Of a DNA stretch of 64,000 nt, positions 18,288 to 26,664 are shown in pieces (the first letter of the stretch is position 1; every line of letters starts with the position of its first letter). The notes under the pieces are model-generated. The model did not search any database and was not told the DNA's origin. It saw only the letters and a list, made by a program, of their open reading frames with translations. The DNA lies in NCBI GenBank assembly GCA_039920745.1, contig JBDSDD010000026.1, positions 1 through 64,000 on the forward strand, written 5' to 3'. Both the position numbers and the translations under genes were made by a program. Source of the stretch: Scleromatobacter sp039920745. GTDB taxonomy: Bacteria; Pseudomonadota; Gammaproteobacteria; Burkholderiales; Burkholderiaceae_C.

Positions 18288-20687
18288 TCAGGCGAGGGCC
18301 AGTGATTCGCGCACCGTCCAGCGCGACGCGCGCAGCGCCGGGGCGAGGCTGGCGACGGTCGCGCCCACCAGCAGCGCGGCCAGCAGCCCGACGATGGCGC
18401 CGCCGTCGAAGCGGGGCGCGAGATCCTGGGCCGCGATCGATGCGAGCACGCGTGCGACGACTGTCGACAGCGGCCACGACAACGCGATGGCCGCGGCCCA
18501 GCTCGCGACGCCGATGACCAGGCCTTCGACCAGCACGACGCGCAGCACGACGCCCCGGCTGGCGCCCAGCGCGCGCATCACGCCGAATTCGCGCGTGCGT
18601 TCGGCGCTGGACACCGACAGCGCCGAGGCCAGCCCCAGCAGTCCGACGACCGACATCAACACCGCGATGAAGCCCAATGCCGCCACGAGGATCGCGACGT
18701 GCCCGCCCTGCGCCGCGGCGAACTGGCGCGCGCTGATCGCTCCTCGCACGGCCAGGCCGTCGCGCACGAGCGCCTGCGAGATCGCGGCGAGCGCGGTGGC
18801 GTCGTCGACTGGTTCGCGCAGCGCGATGCGCAGCACCGACACTGTCGCACCTGTGCCGGTGGCCCGTTCGTAGGTGGCTGGCGCGACGTAGGCCGCACCT
18901 GGCGTCAATGTCTCGTCGATGACGCCGACGAGGCGCAGCGAGGTCGGGCGATGGTCGACGGCCAGGGTGATCAGGTCGCCGACGCGGGCGTCACCGAAGG
19001 CGATGGCCCAGGCCGTGGTGTTGAGCACGACGCCGTCAGCGTCGCCGGCCTGCAGCCAGCGGCCCGCGACGACGTGGGGCACGATCATCCGCGTGTCCGG
19101 CGGCGCCGAGCGCAGCCCGAAGCCGCCGTGGCCGCCGTCGGGATAGGTGTGCACGACCTCCAGGCCGTCCGGCGCCGCGCGCGCCGCGCCGGTGCCGTTC
19201 CACGGCTCGACCGCGCTCACGACCGGCAGCGCCCGCAGCAGTGTCGTGACGCGTTCCAGCGGCGCGGGCGCCTGCAAGCCCAGCTCGAGGTCCCAGCGGC
19301 GTTGCTGGGCGGCACGCGCGACGTTGTCCGTCCACGCGACGCGCACCGCCAGGCAGGTCTCCAGCATCGCGCCCGCCGAGGCGAGCAGCGCCAGGGTCAG
19401 CAGCAGGCGCGTGCGCCGGCGCAGGCTGTTGCGCAGCGCCAGCGTGGAGGCGACGCCGCCGGTGCGCACGCGGGCGGCCAGCCGTGCCAGGGCGCCGAGC
19501 TCGTTGCCGGCGCCGTGATCGTCGAGCGCCGCGCGCACGCTGCGGCGCGCCGCAGCCGCCACCGGCCAGGCGGCGGCCAGCACGGGCAGCACGATGCCGG
19601 GCAGCATCAGCCAGCCGAGCAGGCCCGTCGACGCACTCGTGTTCTCGATGCGCAGGTTGAGCAACTGTGCGATCGCGCGGACGAACGCGTTTGCCGCCGT
19701 GATGCCCAGAGGCAAGCCGATCGCGGTGGCGAGCGCGCCCAGCAGCGCGACGAGTACCAGCAGCGGCAGCGCGACCTGGCGCGTGCGGGCGCCGATGGCC
19801 TTCATGATCGCGATCTGGCGCACCTGCTGCGCGAGCAGTGCGCCGATGACGGTGGCGCACAGCACGGCGCCGAGCACCAGCGCGAGTGCGCTGAAACCGG
19901 TCAGCATGGCCAGGATCGCGTTCATTTGTGCCTGGTGCGGGTGGCGGCGCGGCGTCGGGATGCGGATCTGCTCCACGCTGGCGCCCTGCGCGGCGAGCCA
20001 GGTCGAGAGCGCACGCGTCGTGCGCTCGATCGCTGCGGCATCGCCGGCGTCGCGTGCGACCACCACTTTCAGCAGCGTCAGCGGCACGGGCTCACCGAGA
20101 GCGGCCAGCGTGGCAGGCGTGACATAGCCGTAGACAGTCTGCTCCTGGCCCGCGGGCGCGACGCCCGGGTCGTGGACCGTGCCCGCGATCACGATGTCGC
20201 GGCGACCGCCGTGCGGCAGCGCGATCGTGATCGCCGCGCCGACCGCGCGCCGCGTCAATGGCAGTGCGCTGCGTTCGACCAGCAGCGTGCCCGTGGCGGG
20301 TGGCCACGCGCCGACCTCCGGATGCACCATGTTGACGGCCAGCGTCGAGAAATCGGGCACGACGAACAGCAGCAACGGTGCCCAGTCGCCGGGCCCGCGC
20401 TCGATGCGCCCGCGCAGCGTGGCGGCGAGTTCCGCCTGGGCGATGTCGGAACGTTGGCGTACGCGGGCCAGCAACGCCGCGTCGGGTTCGGCGGCCAACT
20501 CGAGTTGGGCCGACGCTGGGTTCGAGCCGAGGTAGTTGCGCGGCACCTCGCGCGTCAGTACGTCGCTGGCGATGGCCATCGTCGCGAGCGCGGCGACGCT
20601 GGCCGCGACGGCGCCGATGATCAACGCGAGCCGGCCGCGCGCGGCGACGGCGTCGCGCCACAGCTTGATCCAGCGCGGCGCGATCAC
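18288..20687 (-). CDS. FtsX-family ABC transporter permease
   Basis: 799 residues, GTG start at 20687. One N-terminal helix (about 20-42) is followed by a large periplasmic domain, then FtsX-type helix blocks in the middle (ALVLGAVLCATVIGALLAQQ) and at the C-terminus (VVGLLGLASALSVSSAERTR). The cytoplasmic motif REFGVMRALGASRG is typical of MacB/LolCE-type permeases. The GTG overlaps the ATPase stop by four bases, so translation is coupled. These two-FtsX-block permeases move lipids, peptides or drugs, or drive periplasmic proteins mechanically; no periplasmic adaptor is encoded here. The frame is open far upstream into the ATPase gene, but that is a shadow. Confidence 0.88.
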   Translation of the reverse strand: MIAPRWIKLWRDAVAARGRLALIIGAVAASVAALATMAIASDVLTREVPRNYLGSNPASAQLELAAEPDAALLARVRQRSDIAQAELAATLRGRIERGPGDWAPLLLFVVPDFSTLAVNMVHPEVGAWPPATGTLLVERSALPLTRRAVGAAITIALPHGGRRDIVIAGTVHDPGVAPAGQEQTVYGYVTPATLAALGEPVPLTLLKVVVARDAGDAAAIERTTRALSTWLAAQGASVEQIRIPTPRRHPHQAQMNAILAMLTGFSALALVLGAVLCATVIGALLAQQVRQIAIMKAIGARTRQVALPLLVLVALLGALATAIGLPLGITAANAFVRAIAQLLNLRIENTSASTGLLGWLMLPGIVLPVLAAAWPVAAAARRSVRAALDDHGAGNELGALARLAARVRTGGVASTLALRNSLRRRTRLLLTLALLASAGAMLETCLAVRVAWTDNVARAAQQRRWDLELGLQAPAPLERVTTLLRALPVVSAVEPWNGTGAARAAPDGLEVVHTYPDGGHGGFGLRSAPPDTRMIVPHVVAGRWLQAGDADGVVLNTTAWAIAFGDARVGDLITLAVDHRPTSLRLVGVIDETLTPGAAYVAPATYERATGTGATVSVLRIALREPVDDATALAAISQALVRDGLAVRGAISARQFAAAQGGHVAILVAALGFIAVLMSVVGLLGLASALSVSSAERTREFGVMRALGASRGVVLRVVLVEGLVIGVASWAAAIALSWPLSTVVARVLASIAAQDLAPRFDGGAIVGLLAALLVGATVASLAPALRASRWTVRESLALA

Positions 20688-21418
20688 GCGTGCGCCTCCC
20701 TGCGTGCGGAGAAGTGAGGCGCGCTGGTGTCCGCACACACGCGCCCGTCGCGCAGCGTGACGGTGCGCGTGAAGAAGCGTGCGAGCTCGCGCTCGTGCGT
20801 CACGACGATCACTGTCTTGCCCTCGCGCGCCAGCTCCGCGAGCAGGCCCATGACGTCGAGTGCGGTATGCGAATCCAGGTTTCCAGTGGGCTCGTCGGCG
20901 ACGATCAGCGCCGGGTCGTTGGCGAGCGCGCGGGCGATCGCGGCGCGCTGCTGCTGGCCGCCCGAGAGCGCGGCGGGCAGCTTGTCGGCCTGGTCGGCGA
21001 TGTGCAGGCGCGCCAGCAGTGCCAGCGCACGCGGCCGGCGCTCGCGCCGCGCAAAGGTGGCGCACAAGTCCATCGGCAGCATCACGTTCTCGGCGATGGT
21101 CAGTGTGGGCAGCAACTGGAAGAACTGGAACACGATGCCGACCCGGCGACCGCGCCAGGCGGCCAGGGCGTCTTGCGTCAGGCCGTGCAACGCCTGGCCG
21201 TCGACGACGACATCGCCCGCGGTGGGTTGCTCGATGCCGGTGAGCAGGTGCGCAAGCGTTGTCTTGCCACTGCCCGAGGGGCCGACGACGGCGACGCATT
21301 CGCCGGCGCGCACGTCGAGGTCGACGCCGTCGAGTGCGTAGAACGAACCGGCCGAGGTGGCATGCCGGCGCGTCGCTCCGCGCAGTCGGACGAGGGCAGG
21401 GGAGTCGAGGGTCGGCAT
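20684..21418 (-). CDS. ABC transporter ATP-binding protein (MacB/LolD type)
   Basis: 244 residues. Walker A GPSGSGKTT, Q-loop FQFFQLLPTLTIAENV, signature LSGGQQQR, Walker B ALIVADEPTGNLD and the H-loop VTHE are all present. The 'ADEPTGNLDS' form is typical of the LolD/MacB/FtsE class that works with FtsX-type permeases, and the gene is coupled to exactly such a permease. The promoter lies in the 130-base gap shared with the divergent TetR gene, which has two palindromes. Confidence 0.93.
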   Translation of the reverse strand: MPTLDSPALVRLRGATRRHATSAGSFYALDGVDLDVRAGECVAVVGPSGSGKTTLAHLLTGIEQPTAGDVVVDGQALHGLTQDALAAWRGRRVGIVFQFFQLLPTLTIAENVMLPMDLCATFARRERRPRALALLARLHIADQADKLPAALSGGQQQRAAIARALANDPALIVADEPTGNLDSHTALDVMGLLAELAREGKTVIVVTHERELARFFTRTVTLRDGRVCADTSAPHFSARREAHA

Positions 21419-21449
21419 GGCGTTTCGGGTTGCGATGTGGCGAGAAGCC

Positions 21450-21533
21450 GAACATACTGTTCAGCATCACGCGGCACCAGTACAGCGTGCACGCCATCGT
21501 TCACTACCGAACAAGTCACCCCCGAACTGTTCG
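21450..21533. promoter_or_regulatory. Candidate TetR operators between ABC exporter and TetR gene
   Basis: GAACA-TAC-TGTTC, a perfect inverted repeat, is at 21450-21462. CGAAC-T-GTTCG, another perfect palindrome, is at 21523-21533, with an extra GAACA at 21509-21513. They share the GAAC/GTTC half-site and lie in the divergent promoter, one near each gene, fitting autoregulation and exporter repression by the adjacent TetR protein. Confidence 0.6.
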
Positions 21534-21548
21534 ACAACCTTTTTTGCC

Positions 21549-22127
21549 GTGACCGTTGAAACCCTGATCGACCGTCGCGCCGCCCGCACTCGTGACCTGC
21601 TGCTGGGCGCCTTGCCCGGCCTGATGGCCGAACGCGGCTTCGAGCGCCTGACCATCCAGAACATCATCGACCGCGCTGGCGTCGGCCGCGCCACGTTCTA
21701 CGCCCATTTCGAGAACAAGGAAGAACTGCTGGCGGGCAGCGTCGGTCGGCTGCGCATGTGGCTGGAGGCGATGCGCGGCCGCTACCCGGCGCAACCGTTC
21801 GCCTTCATGATGCCGTTCTTCGACCACCTGGCCAGCCACCGCGCGATCTACCGCACGACCTTCGAGCGCGAGAGCGAGGTGTCGGTGGAGCGCCTGATCC
21901 GCGCGATGATGCGCGAGCTCGTGCGGGCCGAGCTGACGGCCAATCGCACGCCGCAGCAGGACGACGCCGCCATCGAGCTGGCGACGCAGTTCGTCGTCAG
22001 CACTTTCTGGTCGGTGACGGTCTGGTGGATGGGCAGCGGCGGCCAGCGTCCGCCGGCGCAGGTCAACGCCATCTTCCTGCAACTGGCCCAGCCGGGCCTC
22101 GAGCTCGCGCTGACTACGGCTGCTTGA
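21549..22127 (+). CDS. TetR/AcrR-family transcriptional regulator
   Basis: 192 residues from a GTG at 21549. The N-terminal domain has the standard order: RTRDLLLGALPGLMAERGFE, then TIQNIIDRAGVGRATFYAHF as the recognition helix-turn-helix, then ENKEELL. The C-terminal domain is a ligand pocket with no family I can name. Divergent from the ABC exporter with palindromes between them, so local control is likely. The 3' end overlaps the convergent acetyltransferase gene by 14 bases. The frame continues upstream to 21357, but that part is the divergent promoter. Confidence 0.9.
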   Translation: MTVETLIDRRAARTRDLLLGALPGLMAERGFERLTIQNIIDRAGVGRATFYAHFENKEELLAGSVGRLRMWLEAMRGRYPAQPFAFMMPFFDHLASHRAIYRTTFERESEVSVERLIRAMMRELVRAELTANRTPQQDDAAIELATQFVVSTFWSVTVWWMGSGGQRPPAQVNAIFLQLAQPGLELALTTAA

Positions 22128-23319
22128 ACGGCGAACGGTCGTCGAGCTCGCTCAGGTACTCGTCGATCGAGCCGCTCTCCTGCTTCAGGTGCGAGCCGAT
22201 CGCGCGGGCGAACTCGGGCTCGGCGATCCAGTGGGCCGACTGGGTGCGCGCCGGCAGCAGCCCGCGCGCCATCTTGTGCTCGCCCTGGGCGCCGCCCTCG
22301 AAGCGGCGCAAGCGCTGCTCGATGCACCACTGCAGCGGCTGGTAGTAGCAGGCCTCGAAGTGGACGTAGGGAATTGACTCCAGCGCGCCCCAGTAGCGGC
22401 CGAATGCGGCGCCGTTCGCGCGGTCGACGGCGATCAGCGAGCAGGCCACGCGGCGATCGCCGCGCGATGCGACGAACATCACCCAGTTCTCCGGCATCGT
22501 GGCGTGCATGCGCGTGAAGAAATCGCGGGTGAGGTAGGGCGTCGAGTGGTGCTCGGCGTAGGTGTTGCAATAGCAGGCGTGGAAGAAATCCCAGTCGCCC
22601 TGGGTGAACTGCGCGCCTTCGATGGTTTCGAACGTGACGCCGGCCTCGCCGACGCGGCGGCGCTCCTGGGCGATCTTCTTGCGCTTCTCGCGCTGCAGGC
22701 TGGCCAGGAAGTCGGCGAAGTCGGCATAGGGCAGCTCGATGGGCGTCGCCGTCGGGTCATCCGCCGGGACGACGGCGTGCCGGTTGTGCCAATGGAACTG
22801 CACGCCCTGGCGCATCATCCAGCCGCTGTCGCGCGCGGCCTCGTAGTCGGCCTCGTCGCCGAACAGCAGGTGCACCGACGAGCACGCGGTCTCGCGTGCG
22901 AGCGCTCCCAGTGCGCGCAGCAGGAGCGCGCGCGTCTGCGCGTCACGCGCGAGCAGGCGCGAGCCCGGGACGGGTGTGAACGGGACGGCCACCAGCAGCT
23001 TCGGGTAGTACGGCACCCCGTATCGGCGGTAGGCGTCGGCCCAGGCCCAGTCGAAGACGTACTCGCCGTACGAATGCATCTTCAGGTACGCGGCCGCGGC
23101 GGCCACCAGTGCGCCGTCGTCGCGCTGGCGCACTGTCAACGTGACGGGCTGCCAGCCGGTCTCGCCGCCCACGCTCTGGGAGACCTCCAGCGCGTGCAGG
23201 TAGGCGTGTTGCATGAATGGCGTCGGATGGGCTTGCGCAGCGAGCAATCCGTCCCACTCTGCCGGGGCAACGGCGGCGACGCCTTCCTGCACCTCGATGA
23301 CATAATCGTTTTCAGTCAA
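22114..23319 (-). CDS. GNAT-family N-acetyltransferase (DUF482/peptidogalycan-type)
   Basis: About 401 residues. Matches the DUF482 group: HPTPFMQHAYLHALE near the start, KMHSYGEYVFDWAWADAYRR-like segment and YYPKLLVAVPFTPVPGSRLL, then LQREKRKKIAQERRRV, and near the C-terminus YVHFEACYYQPLQWCIE and EGGAQGEHKMARGL(L)P. These proteins have a double GNAT fold related to FemX; the substrate is not known. No ATG fits. A TTG at 23319 with GGAAG six bases upstream is the best start; a GTG at 23364 would overlap the divergent nadE. Confidence 0.8.
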   Translation of the reverse strand: MTENDYVIEVQEGVAAVAPAEWDGLLAAQAHPTPFMQHAYLHALEVSQSVGGETGWQPVTLTVRQRDDGALVAAAAAYLKMHSYGEYVFDWAWADAYRRYGVPYYPKLLVAVPFTPVPGSRLLARDAQTRALLLRALGALARETACSSVHLLFGDEADYEAARDSGWMMRQGVQFHWHNRHAVVPADDPTATPIELPYADFADFLASLQREKRKKIAQERRRVGEAGVTFETIEGAQFTQGDWDFFHACYCNTYAEHHSTPYLTRDFFTRMHATMPENWVMFVASRGDRRVACSLIAVDRANGAAFGRYWGALESIPYVHFEACYYQPLQWCIEQRLRRFEGGAQGEHKMARGLLPARTQSAHWIAEPEFARAIGSHLKQESGSIDEYLSELDDRSPFKQP

Positions 23320-23333
23320 CGCGCTTCCAGTCC

Positions 23334-25070
23334 ATGTCCGAGCCAGATTCCGTGCGGGTCGCACTGCTCCAGATCAACCCGACCGTGGGCGACCTCGATG
23401 GCAACGCGCGCTTGATCGCCGACGCCGCGCGCGCGGCCTGGCAGCAGGGCGCCCGCGTGGCGCTCGCGCCCGAACTGGCCCTGTGCGGCTACCCGCCCGA
23501 AGACCTGCTGCTGCGTCCGGTGTTCCTGCGCGCCAACGCGGCCGCGCTCGACGCGCTCGCGCGCACGCTGGCCGACTGCGACGGCCTTCATCTGGTCGTC
23601 GGTCATCCCTGGGATGGCGGGGCGGGCAGGCAGGCGCTGGCGATTCACGAGGACGATCTTAGGTCGAAGTCCGTCAGCGTGCCGCGCGTGTTCAATGCGG
23701 CCTCGGTGCTGGCAGGGGGCCTCGTCACGGCCACCTACTGCAAGCGCGAACTTCCCAACTACCAGGTGTTCGACGAACGCCGGTATTTCGTCTCCGGCCG
23801 CGACGCCGGGCTGGCGCCGCTCGTCTTCGAGGTGGGAGGCCTGAAGTTCGGCGTGCTGATCTGCGAGGACGCGTGGTTCGACGAGCCCGCGCAACTGGCC
23901 AAGGCCGCCGGCGCCGACGTGCTGTGCGCGCTCAACGCGTCGCCGTTCCACCTCGGCAAGCCGGCGGAGCGCGAGGCGCGCATGGCCCACCGAGCGCGCG
24001 CCAACGCGCTGCCGCTGCTGTTCGCCCACATGACCGGCGGCCAGGACGAAGTGGTGTTCGACGGCGGCTCGTTCGCGCTTGACGCCCAAGGTGAAGTCGT
24101 CGCCCGCGCGCCGCTGTTCGAGTCGGCCACGCTGATGGTCGAACTGGCTGCGAGCTTGGCGCCCGTGCCGGTTGCCGGAAGTGGGGTCGCGCCGCTGCCT
24201 GAACTGGAGGCGCAGGCCTGGGCGGCGCTGGTCACCGGCGTGCGCGACTACATCGGAAAAAACGGCTTCCCCAGCGTGATCATCGGGCTGTCGGGGGGCA
24301 TGGACTCGGCGCTGGTGCTGGCGATCGCCGTCGACGCGCTGGGCCCCGACCGGGTGCGCACCGTGATGATGCAGTCGCCGTACACGGCCGACATCTCGTG
24401 GATCGATGCGCGCGACATGGCCGGGCGCGTGGGCGTACGCTACGACGAGATCGCGATCGCGCCGATGTTCGACGCATTCCGCCAGTCGCTCGCGGGTCAG
24501 TTCGCCGGCCTGGCCGAGGACACGACCGAGGAGAACATCCAGGCGCGTGTGCGTGGCACCCTGCTGATGGCGCTCTCCAACAAGAGTGGCGCCATCGTGC
24601 TGACCACCGGCAACAAGAGCGAGATGGCCACCGGTTACTGCACGCTGTACGGCGACATGGCCGGCGGCTTCGCGGTGATCAAGGACGTCGCCAAGACGCT
24701 GGTCTACAAGCTGGCCGAATGGAAGAACCGGCAGCCGACGCTGCGCGCGGACGGCAGCATCGGCCCGGTGATCCCCGAGCGCATCATCACGCGCGCGCCG
24801 TCTGCCGAACTGCGACCCGACCAGACCGATCAGGACAGCCTGCCGCCCTACGACGTGCTGGACGCGATCCTCGCGGCGTACATGGAAGAGGACACCTCCA
24901 TCGACGACATCGTGGCCGCCGGCTTCGAACGCACCGATGTGGAGCGCGTGACGCGGCTGATCAAGATCAACGAGTACAAGCGCCGGCAGTCGCCGGTGGG
25001 CATCCGCATCACGCACCGGGGCTTCGGACGTGACTGGCGGTACCCCATCACATCGCGCTTCCGTGCTTAA
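23334..25070 (+). CDS. nadE: Glutamine-hydrolysing NAD+ synthetase
   Basis: 578 residues in two domains. The N-terminal nitrilase-type glutaminase has the triad Glu47 (PELALCGYPPEDLL), Lys137 (YCKRELPNY) and Cys177 (LICEDAW). The C-terminal synthetase has the ATP P-loop SGGMDSALVL near residue 320 and TTGNKSEMATGYCTLYGDMAGG. Converts deamido-NAD+ to NAD+ using glutamine. Residues about 97-117 (GAGRQALAIHEDDLRSK region) look like an insertion relative to family members I recall, and include the rare codons CTT-AGG. A PII gene follows after 51 bases. Confidence 0.93.
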   Translation: MSEPDSVRVALLQINPTVGDLDGNARLIADAARAAWQQGARVALAPELALCGYPPEDLLLRPVFLRANAAALDALARTLADCDGLHLVVGHPWDGGAGRQALAIHEDDLRSKSVSVPRVFNAASVLAGGLVTATYCKRELPNYQVFDERRYFVSGRDAGLAPLVFEVGGLKFGVLICEDAWFDEPAQLAKAAGADVLCALNASPFHLGKPAEREARMAHRARANALPLLFAHMTGGQDEVVFDGGSFALDAQGEVVARAPLFESATLMVELAASLAPVPVAGSGVAPLPELEAQAWAALVTGVRDYIGKNGFPSVIIGLSGGMDSALVLAIAVDALGPDRVRTVMMQSPYTADISWIDARDMAGRVGVRYDEIAIAPMFDAFRQSLAGQFAGLAEDTTEENIQARVRGTLLMALSNKSGAIVLTTGNKSEMATGYCTLYGDMAGGFAVIKDVAKTLVYKLAEWKNRQPTLRADGSIGPVIPERIITRAPSAELRPDQTDQDSLPPYDVLDAILAAYMEEDTSIDDIVAAGFERTDVERVTRLIKINEYKRRQSPVGIRITHRGFGRDWRYPITSRFRA

Positions 25071-25121
25071 ATCGATTCATCCTTTGTTCACATTCCCCAC
25101 GCTTTCACTTCGGAGTCCGCC

Positions 25122-25460
25122 ATGAAACAGATCACCGCCGTCATCAAGCCGTTCAAGCTCGAGGAAGTGCGCGAGGCGCTTGGCGAGGTCGGCGTCTCCG
25201 GCCTGACGGTCACCGAGGTCAAGGGGTTCGGCCGCCAGAAGGGCCACACGGAGCTGTACCGTGGCGCCGAGTACGTCGTCGACTTCCTGCCCAAGGTCAA
25301 GGTCGAGGTCGTCGTCAAGGATTCGGACGTCGAGCGCGCCATCGAGGCCATCGTCAAGGCCGCCAAGACCGGCAAGATCGGCGACGGCAAGATCTTTGTC
25401 ACGGCCGTCGAGCAAGTCGTGCGCATTCGCACTGGCGAGCAGGACGAAGCCGCGGTCTGA
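25122..25460 (+). CDS. Nitrogen regulatory protein PII (GlnB/GlnK)
   Basis: 112 residues. MKQITAVIKPFKLEEVREAL and the T-loop with the uridylylation site Tyr51 (ELYRGAEY) are diagnostic, as are VVDFLPKVKVEVVV and GDGKIFV. It senses ATP/ADP and 2-oxoglutarate and signals by binding targets. GlnB versus GlnK cannot be decided from sequence alone, and there is no adjacent amtB. Its place directly behind nadE is notable, because PII proteins are reported to control glutamine-dependent NadE in proteobacteria. Confidence 0.93.
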   Translation: MKQITAVIKPFKLEEVREALGEVGVSGLTVTEVKGFGRQKGHTELYRGAEYVVDFLPKVKVEVVVKDSDVERAIEAIVKAAKTGKIGDGKIFVTAVEQVVRIRTGEQDEAAV

Positions 25461-25487
25461 CCCGCGACTCGGCCGCAGCCGTCGCGT

Positions 25488-26069
25488 CTAGATCGGATTG
25501 AAGTCCGAACGCGCGGCCGGGCCTGACCGGGCCTCGTCGTGCAGTGTCTGCAACAGGCGCTCGGGGTCGGTGTCCACGCGCAGCCGACTCACCTGGCTCG
25601 CGTCGACGAAGCCCGCGTCACGCGTGTGCGCGAGCAGCTCCAGCAGCGGCCGGTAGAAGCCGGCGGTATCCAGCAGCCCGATCGGGCGCCCGTGGTAGCC
25701 CAGCTGCTGCCACGTCCACACTTCGAACAACTCCTCCAGCGTGCCCAGCCCGCCCGGCAGCGCGACGAATGCGTCCGCGGCCTCGGCCATCTGCAGCTTG
25801 CGCTCGTGCATCGTGTCGACCACGCGCAGTTCCTGGATGCCGGGGTGGCCCAGTTCGCGCGCGACCAGTCGGCGCGGGAGGATGCCCAGCACCTGGCCGC
25901 CGGCGGCCAGCGCGGCGTCGGCCACCTGTCCCATCAGCCCGGCATGGCCACCGCCGTAGACCAGGCGATGGCCGGCACGGCCCAGGGCGGTGCCGAGCGC
26001 ACGGGCGGCTTGGGCGTAGCGCGGATCGCTGCCGCTGCGCGAGCCGCAATAGACGCAGAGTGAGAACAT
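25488..26069 (-). CDS. LOG family protein (cytokinin riboside 5'-monophosphate phosphoribohydrolase type)
   Basis: 193 residues with a Rossmann-like fold. SLCVYCGSRSGSDP at the start, LVYGGGHAGLMG, HERK at about 88-91 and the signature PGGLGTLEE at 105-113 define the LOG/TIGR00730 family. These enzymes release the base from nucleoside 5'-monophosphates (AMP or cytokinin ribotides). Many bacterial members are annotated as 'lysine decarboxylase', which is wrong. Convergent with the PII gene; followed 34 bases upstream on the minus strand by the RDD gene. Confidence 0.9.
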   Translation of the reverse strand: MFSLCVYCGSRSGSDPRYAQAARALGTALGRAGHRLVYGGGHAGLMGQVADAALAAGGQVLGILPRRLVARELGHPGIQELRVVDTMHERKLQMAEAADAFVALPGGLGTLEELFEVWTWQQLGYHGRPIGLLDTAGFYRPLLELLAHTRDAGFVDASQVSRLRVDTDPERLLQTLHDEARSGPAARSDFNPI

Positions 26070-26103
26070 CGGTCGATTGTCGCCCGCGCGGGGCGCGCGA
26101 GGC

Positions 26104-26664
26104 TTACTGCGGCAAGGGCGCGACGGGCTGGTAGCCCGTGACCGCGGTGTCGCACAGCGCGTCGTGCCAGAACTGGCGCCGCGGGTGCATCAGCGCGCTG
26201 AGTGCGTACAGCACGATCCAGCCGCTGACCAGGCCGAAGATGGCCCAGGCGTTGGGCAGTTGCAGCGCGCTGGCGAGCGCCAGCGGCGGCAGGAACCAGA
26301 CGTAGGAAGCCAGGTAGCGCGCGAGCGCGCGGCGCGGCGTCAGTGGCAGGCCAAGGTCGGTGCGCACGCGCAGGTGCCATGTCTTCATCGCCAGCGTCTG
26401 GCCGCTGCGCAGCCACAGCCCGATGAAGTACACGCCGATGACGAAGAACTGGACGGCCAGCAGCGCGGCGCGCATCTTGAGGCCGTTGTCCTGGTGCGTG
26501 GCCACGGCGAAGACGAGGCCCGTGGCGAACACGATGCCGAACAGCAGCACGCCCTCGTACATGAACGCGGCCATGCGGCGCACAAGCGGTGCGGCGACGA
26601 GGCGCGCGCCGGGCTCCGTGGCCGCATCTGAACGTGCGGCGGCGACCGCCGACGGCTGGCTCAT
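26104..26664 (-). CDS. RDD family membrane protein
   Basis: 186 residues, about four membrane helices. The RDD-domain entry VRRMAAFMYEGVLLFGIVF replaces the usual R-x-D-D with a variant, and the central QTLAMKTWHLRV and C-terminal FWHDALCDTAVTG are typical. Function of the family is poorly known (some act in ion or osmotic homeostasis). Its start overlaps the DUF3106 stop by four bases, making it the last gene of the sigma factor operon. Confidence 0.87.
   Translation of the reverse strand: MSQPSAVAAARSDAATEPGARLVAAPLVRRMAAFMYEGVLLFGIVFATGLVFAVATHQDNGLKMRAALLAVQFFVIGVYFIGLWLRSGQTLAMKTWHLRVRTDLGLPLTPRRALARYLASYVWFLPPLALASALQLPNAWAIFGLVSGWIVLYALSALMHPRRQFWHDALCDTAVTGYQPVAPLPQ

Noticed and set aside
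20688..21497. N-terminal extension of the ABC permease through the ATPase gene
   Set aside because: It is a frame shadow of the ATPase; the GTG at 20687 overlaps the ATPase stop and begins the permease.
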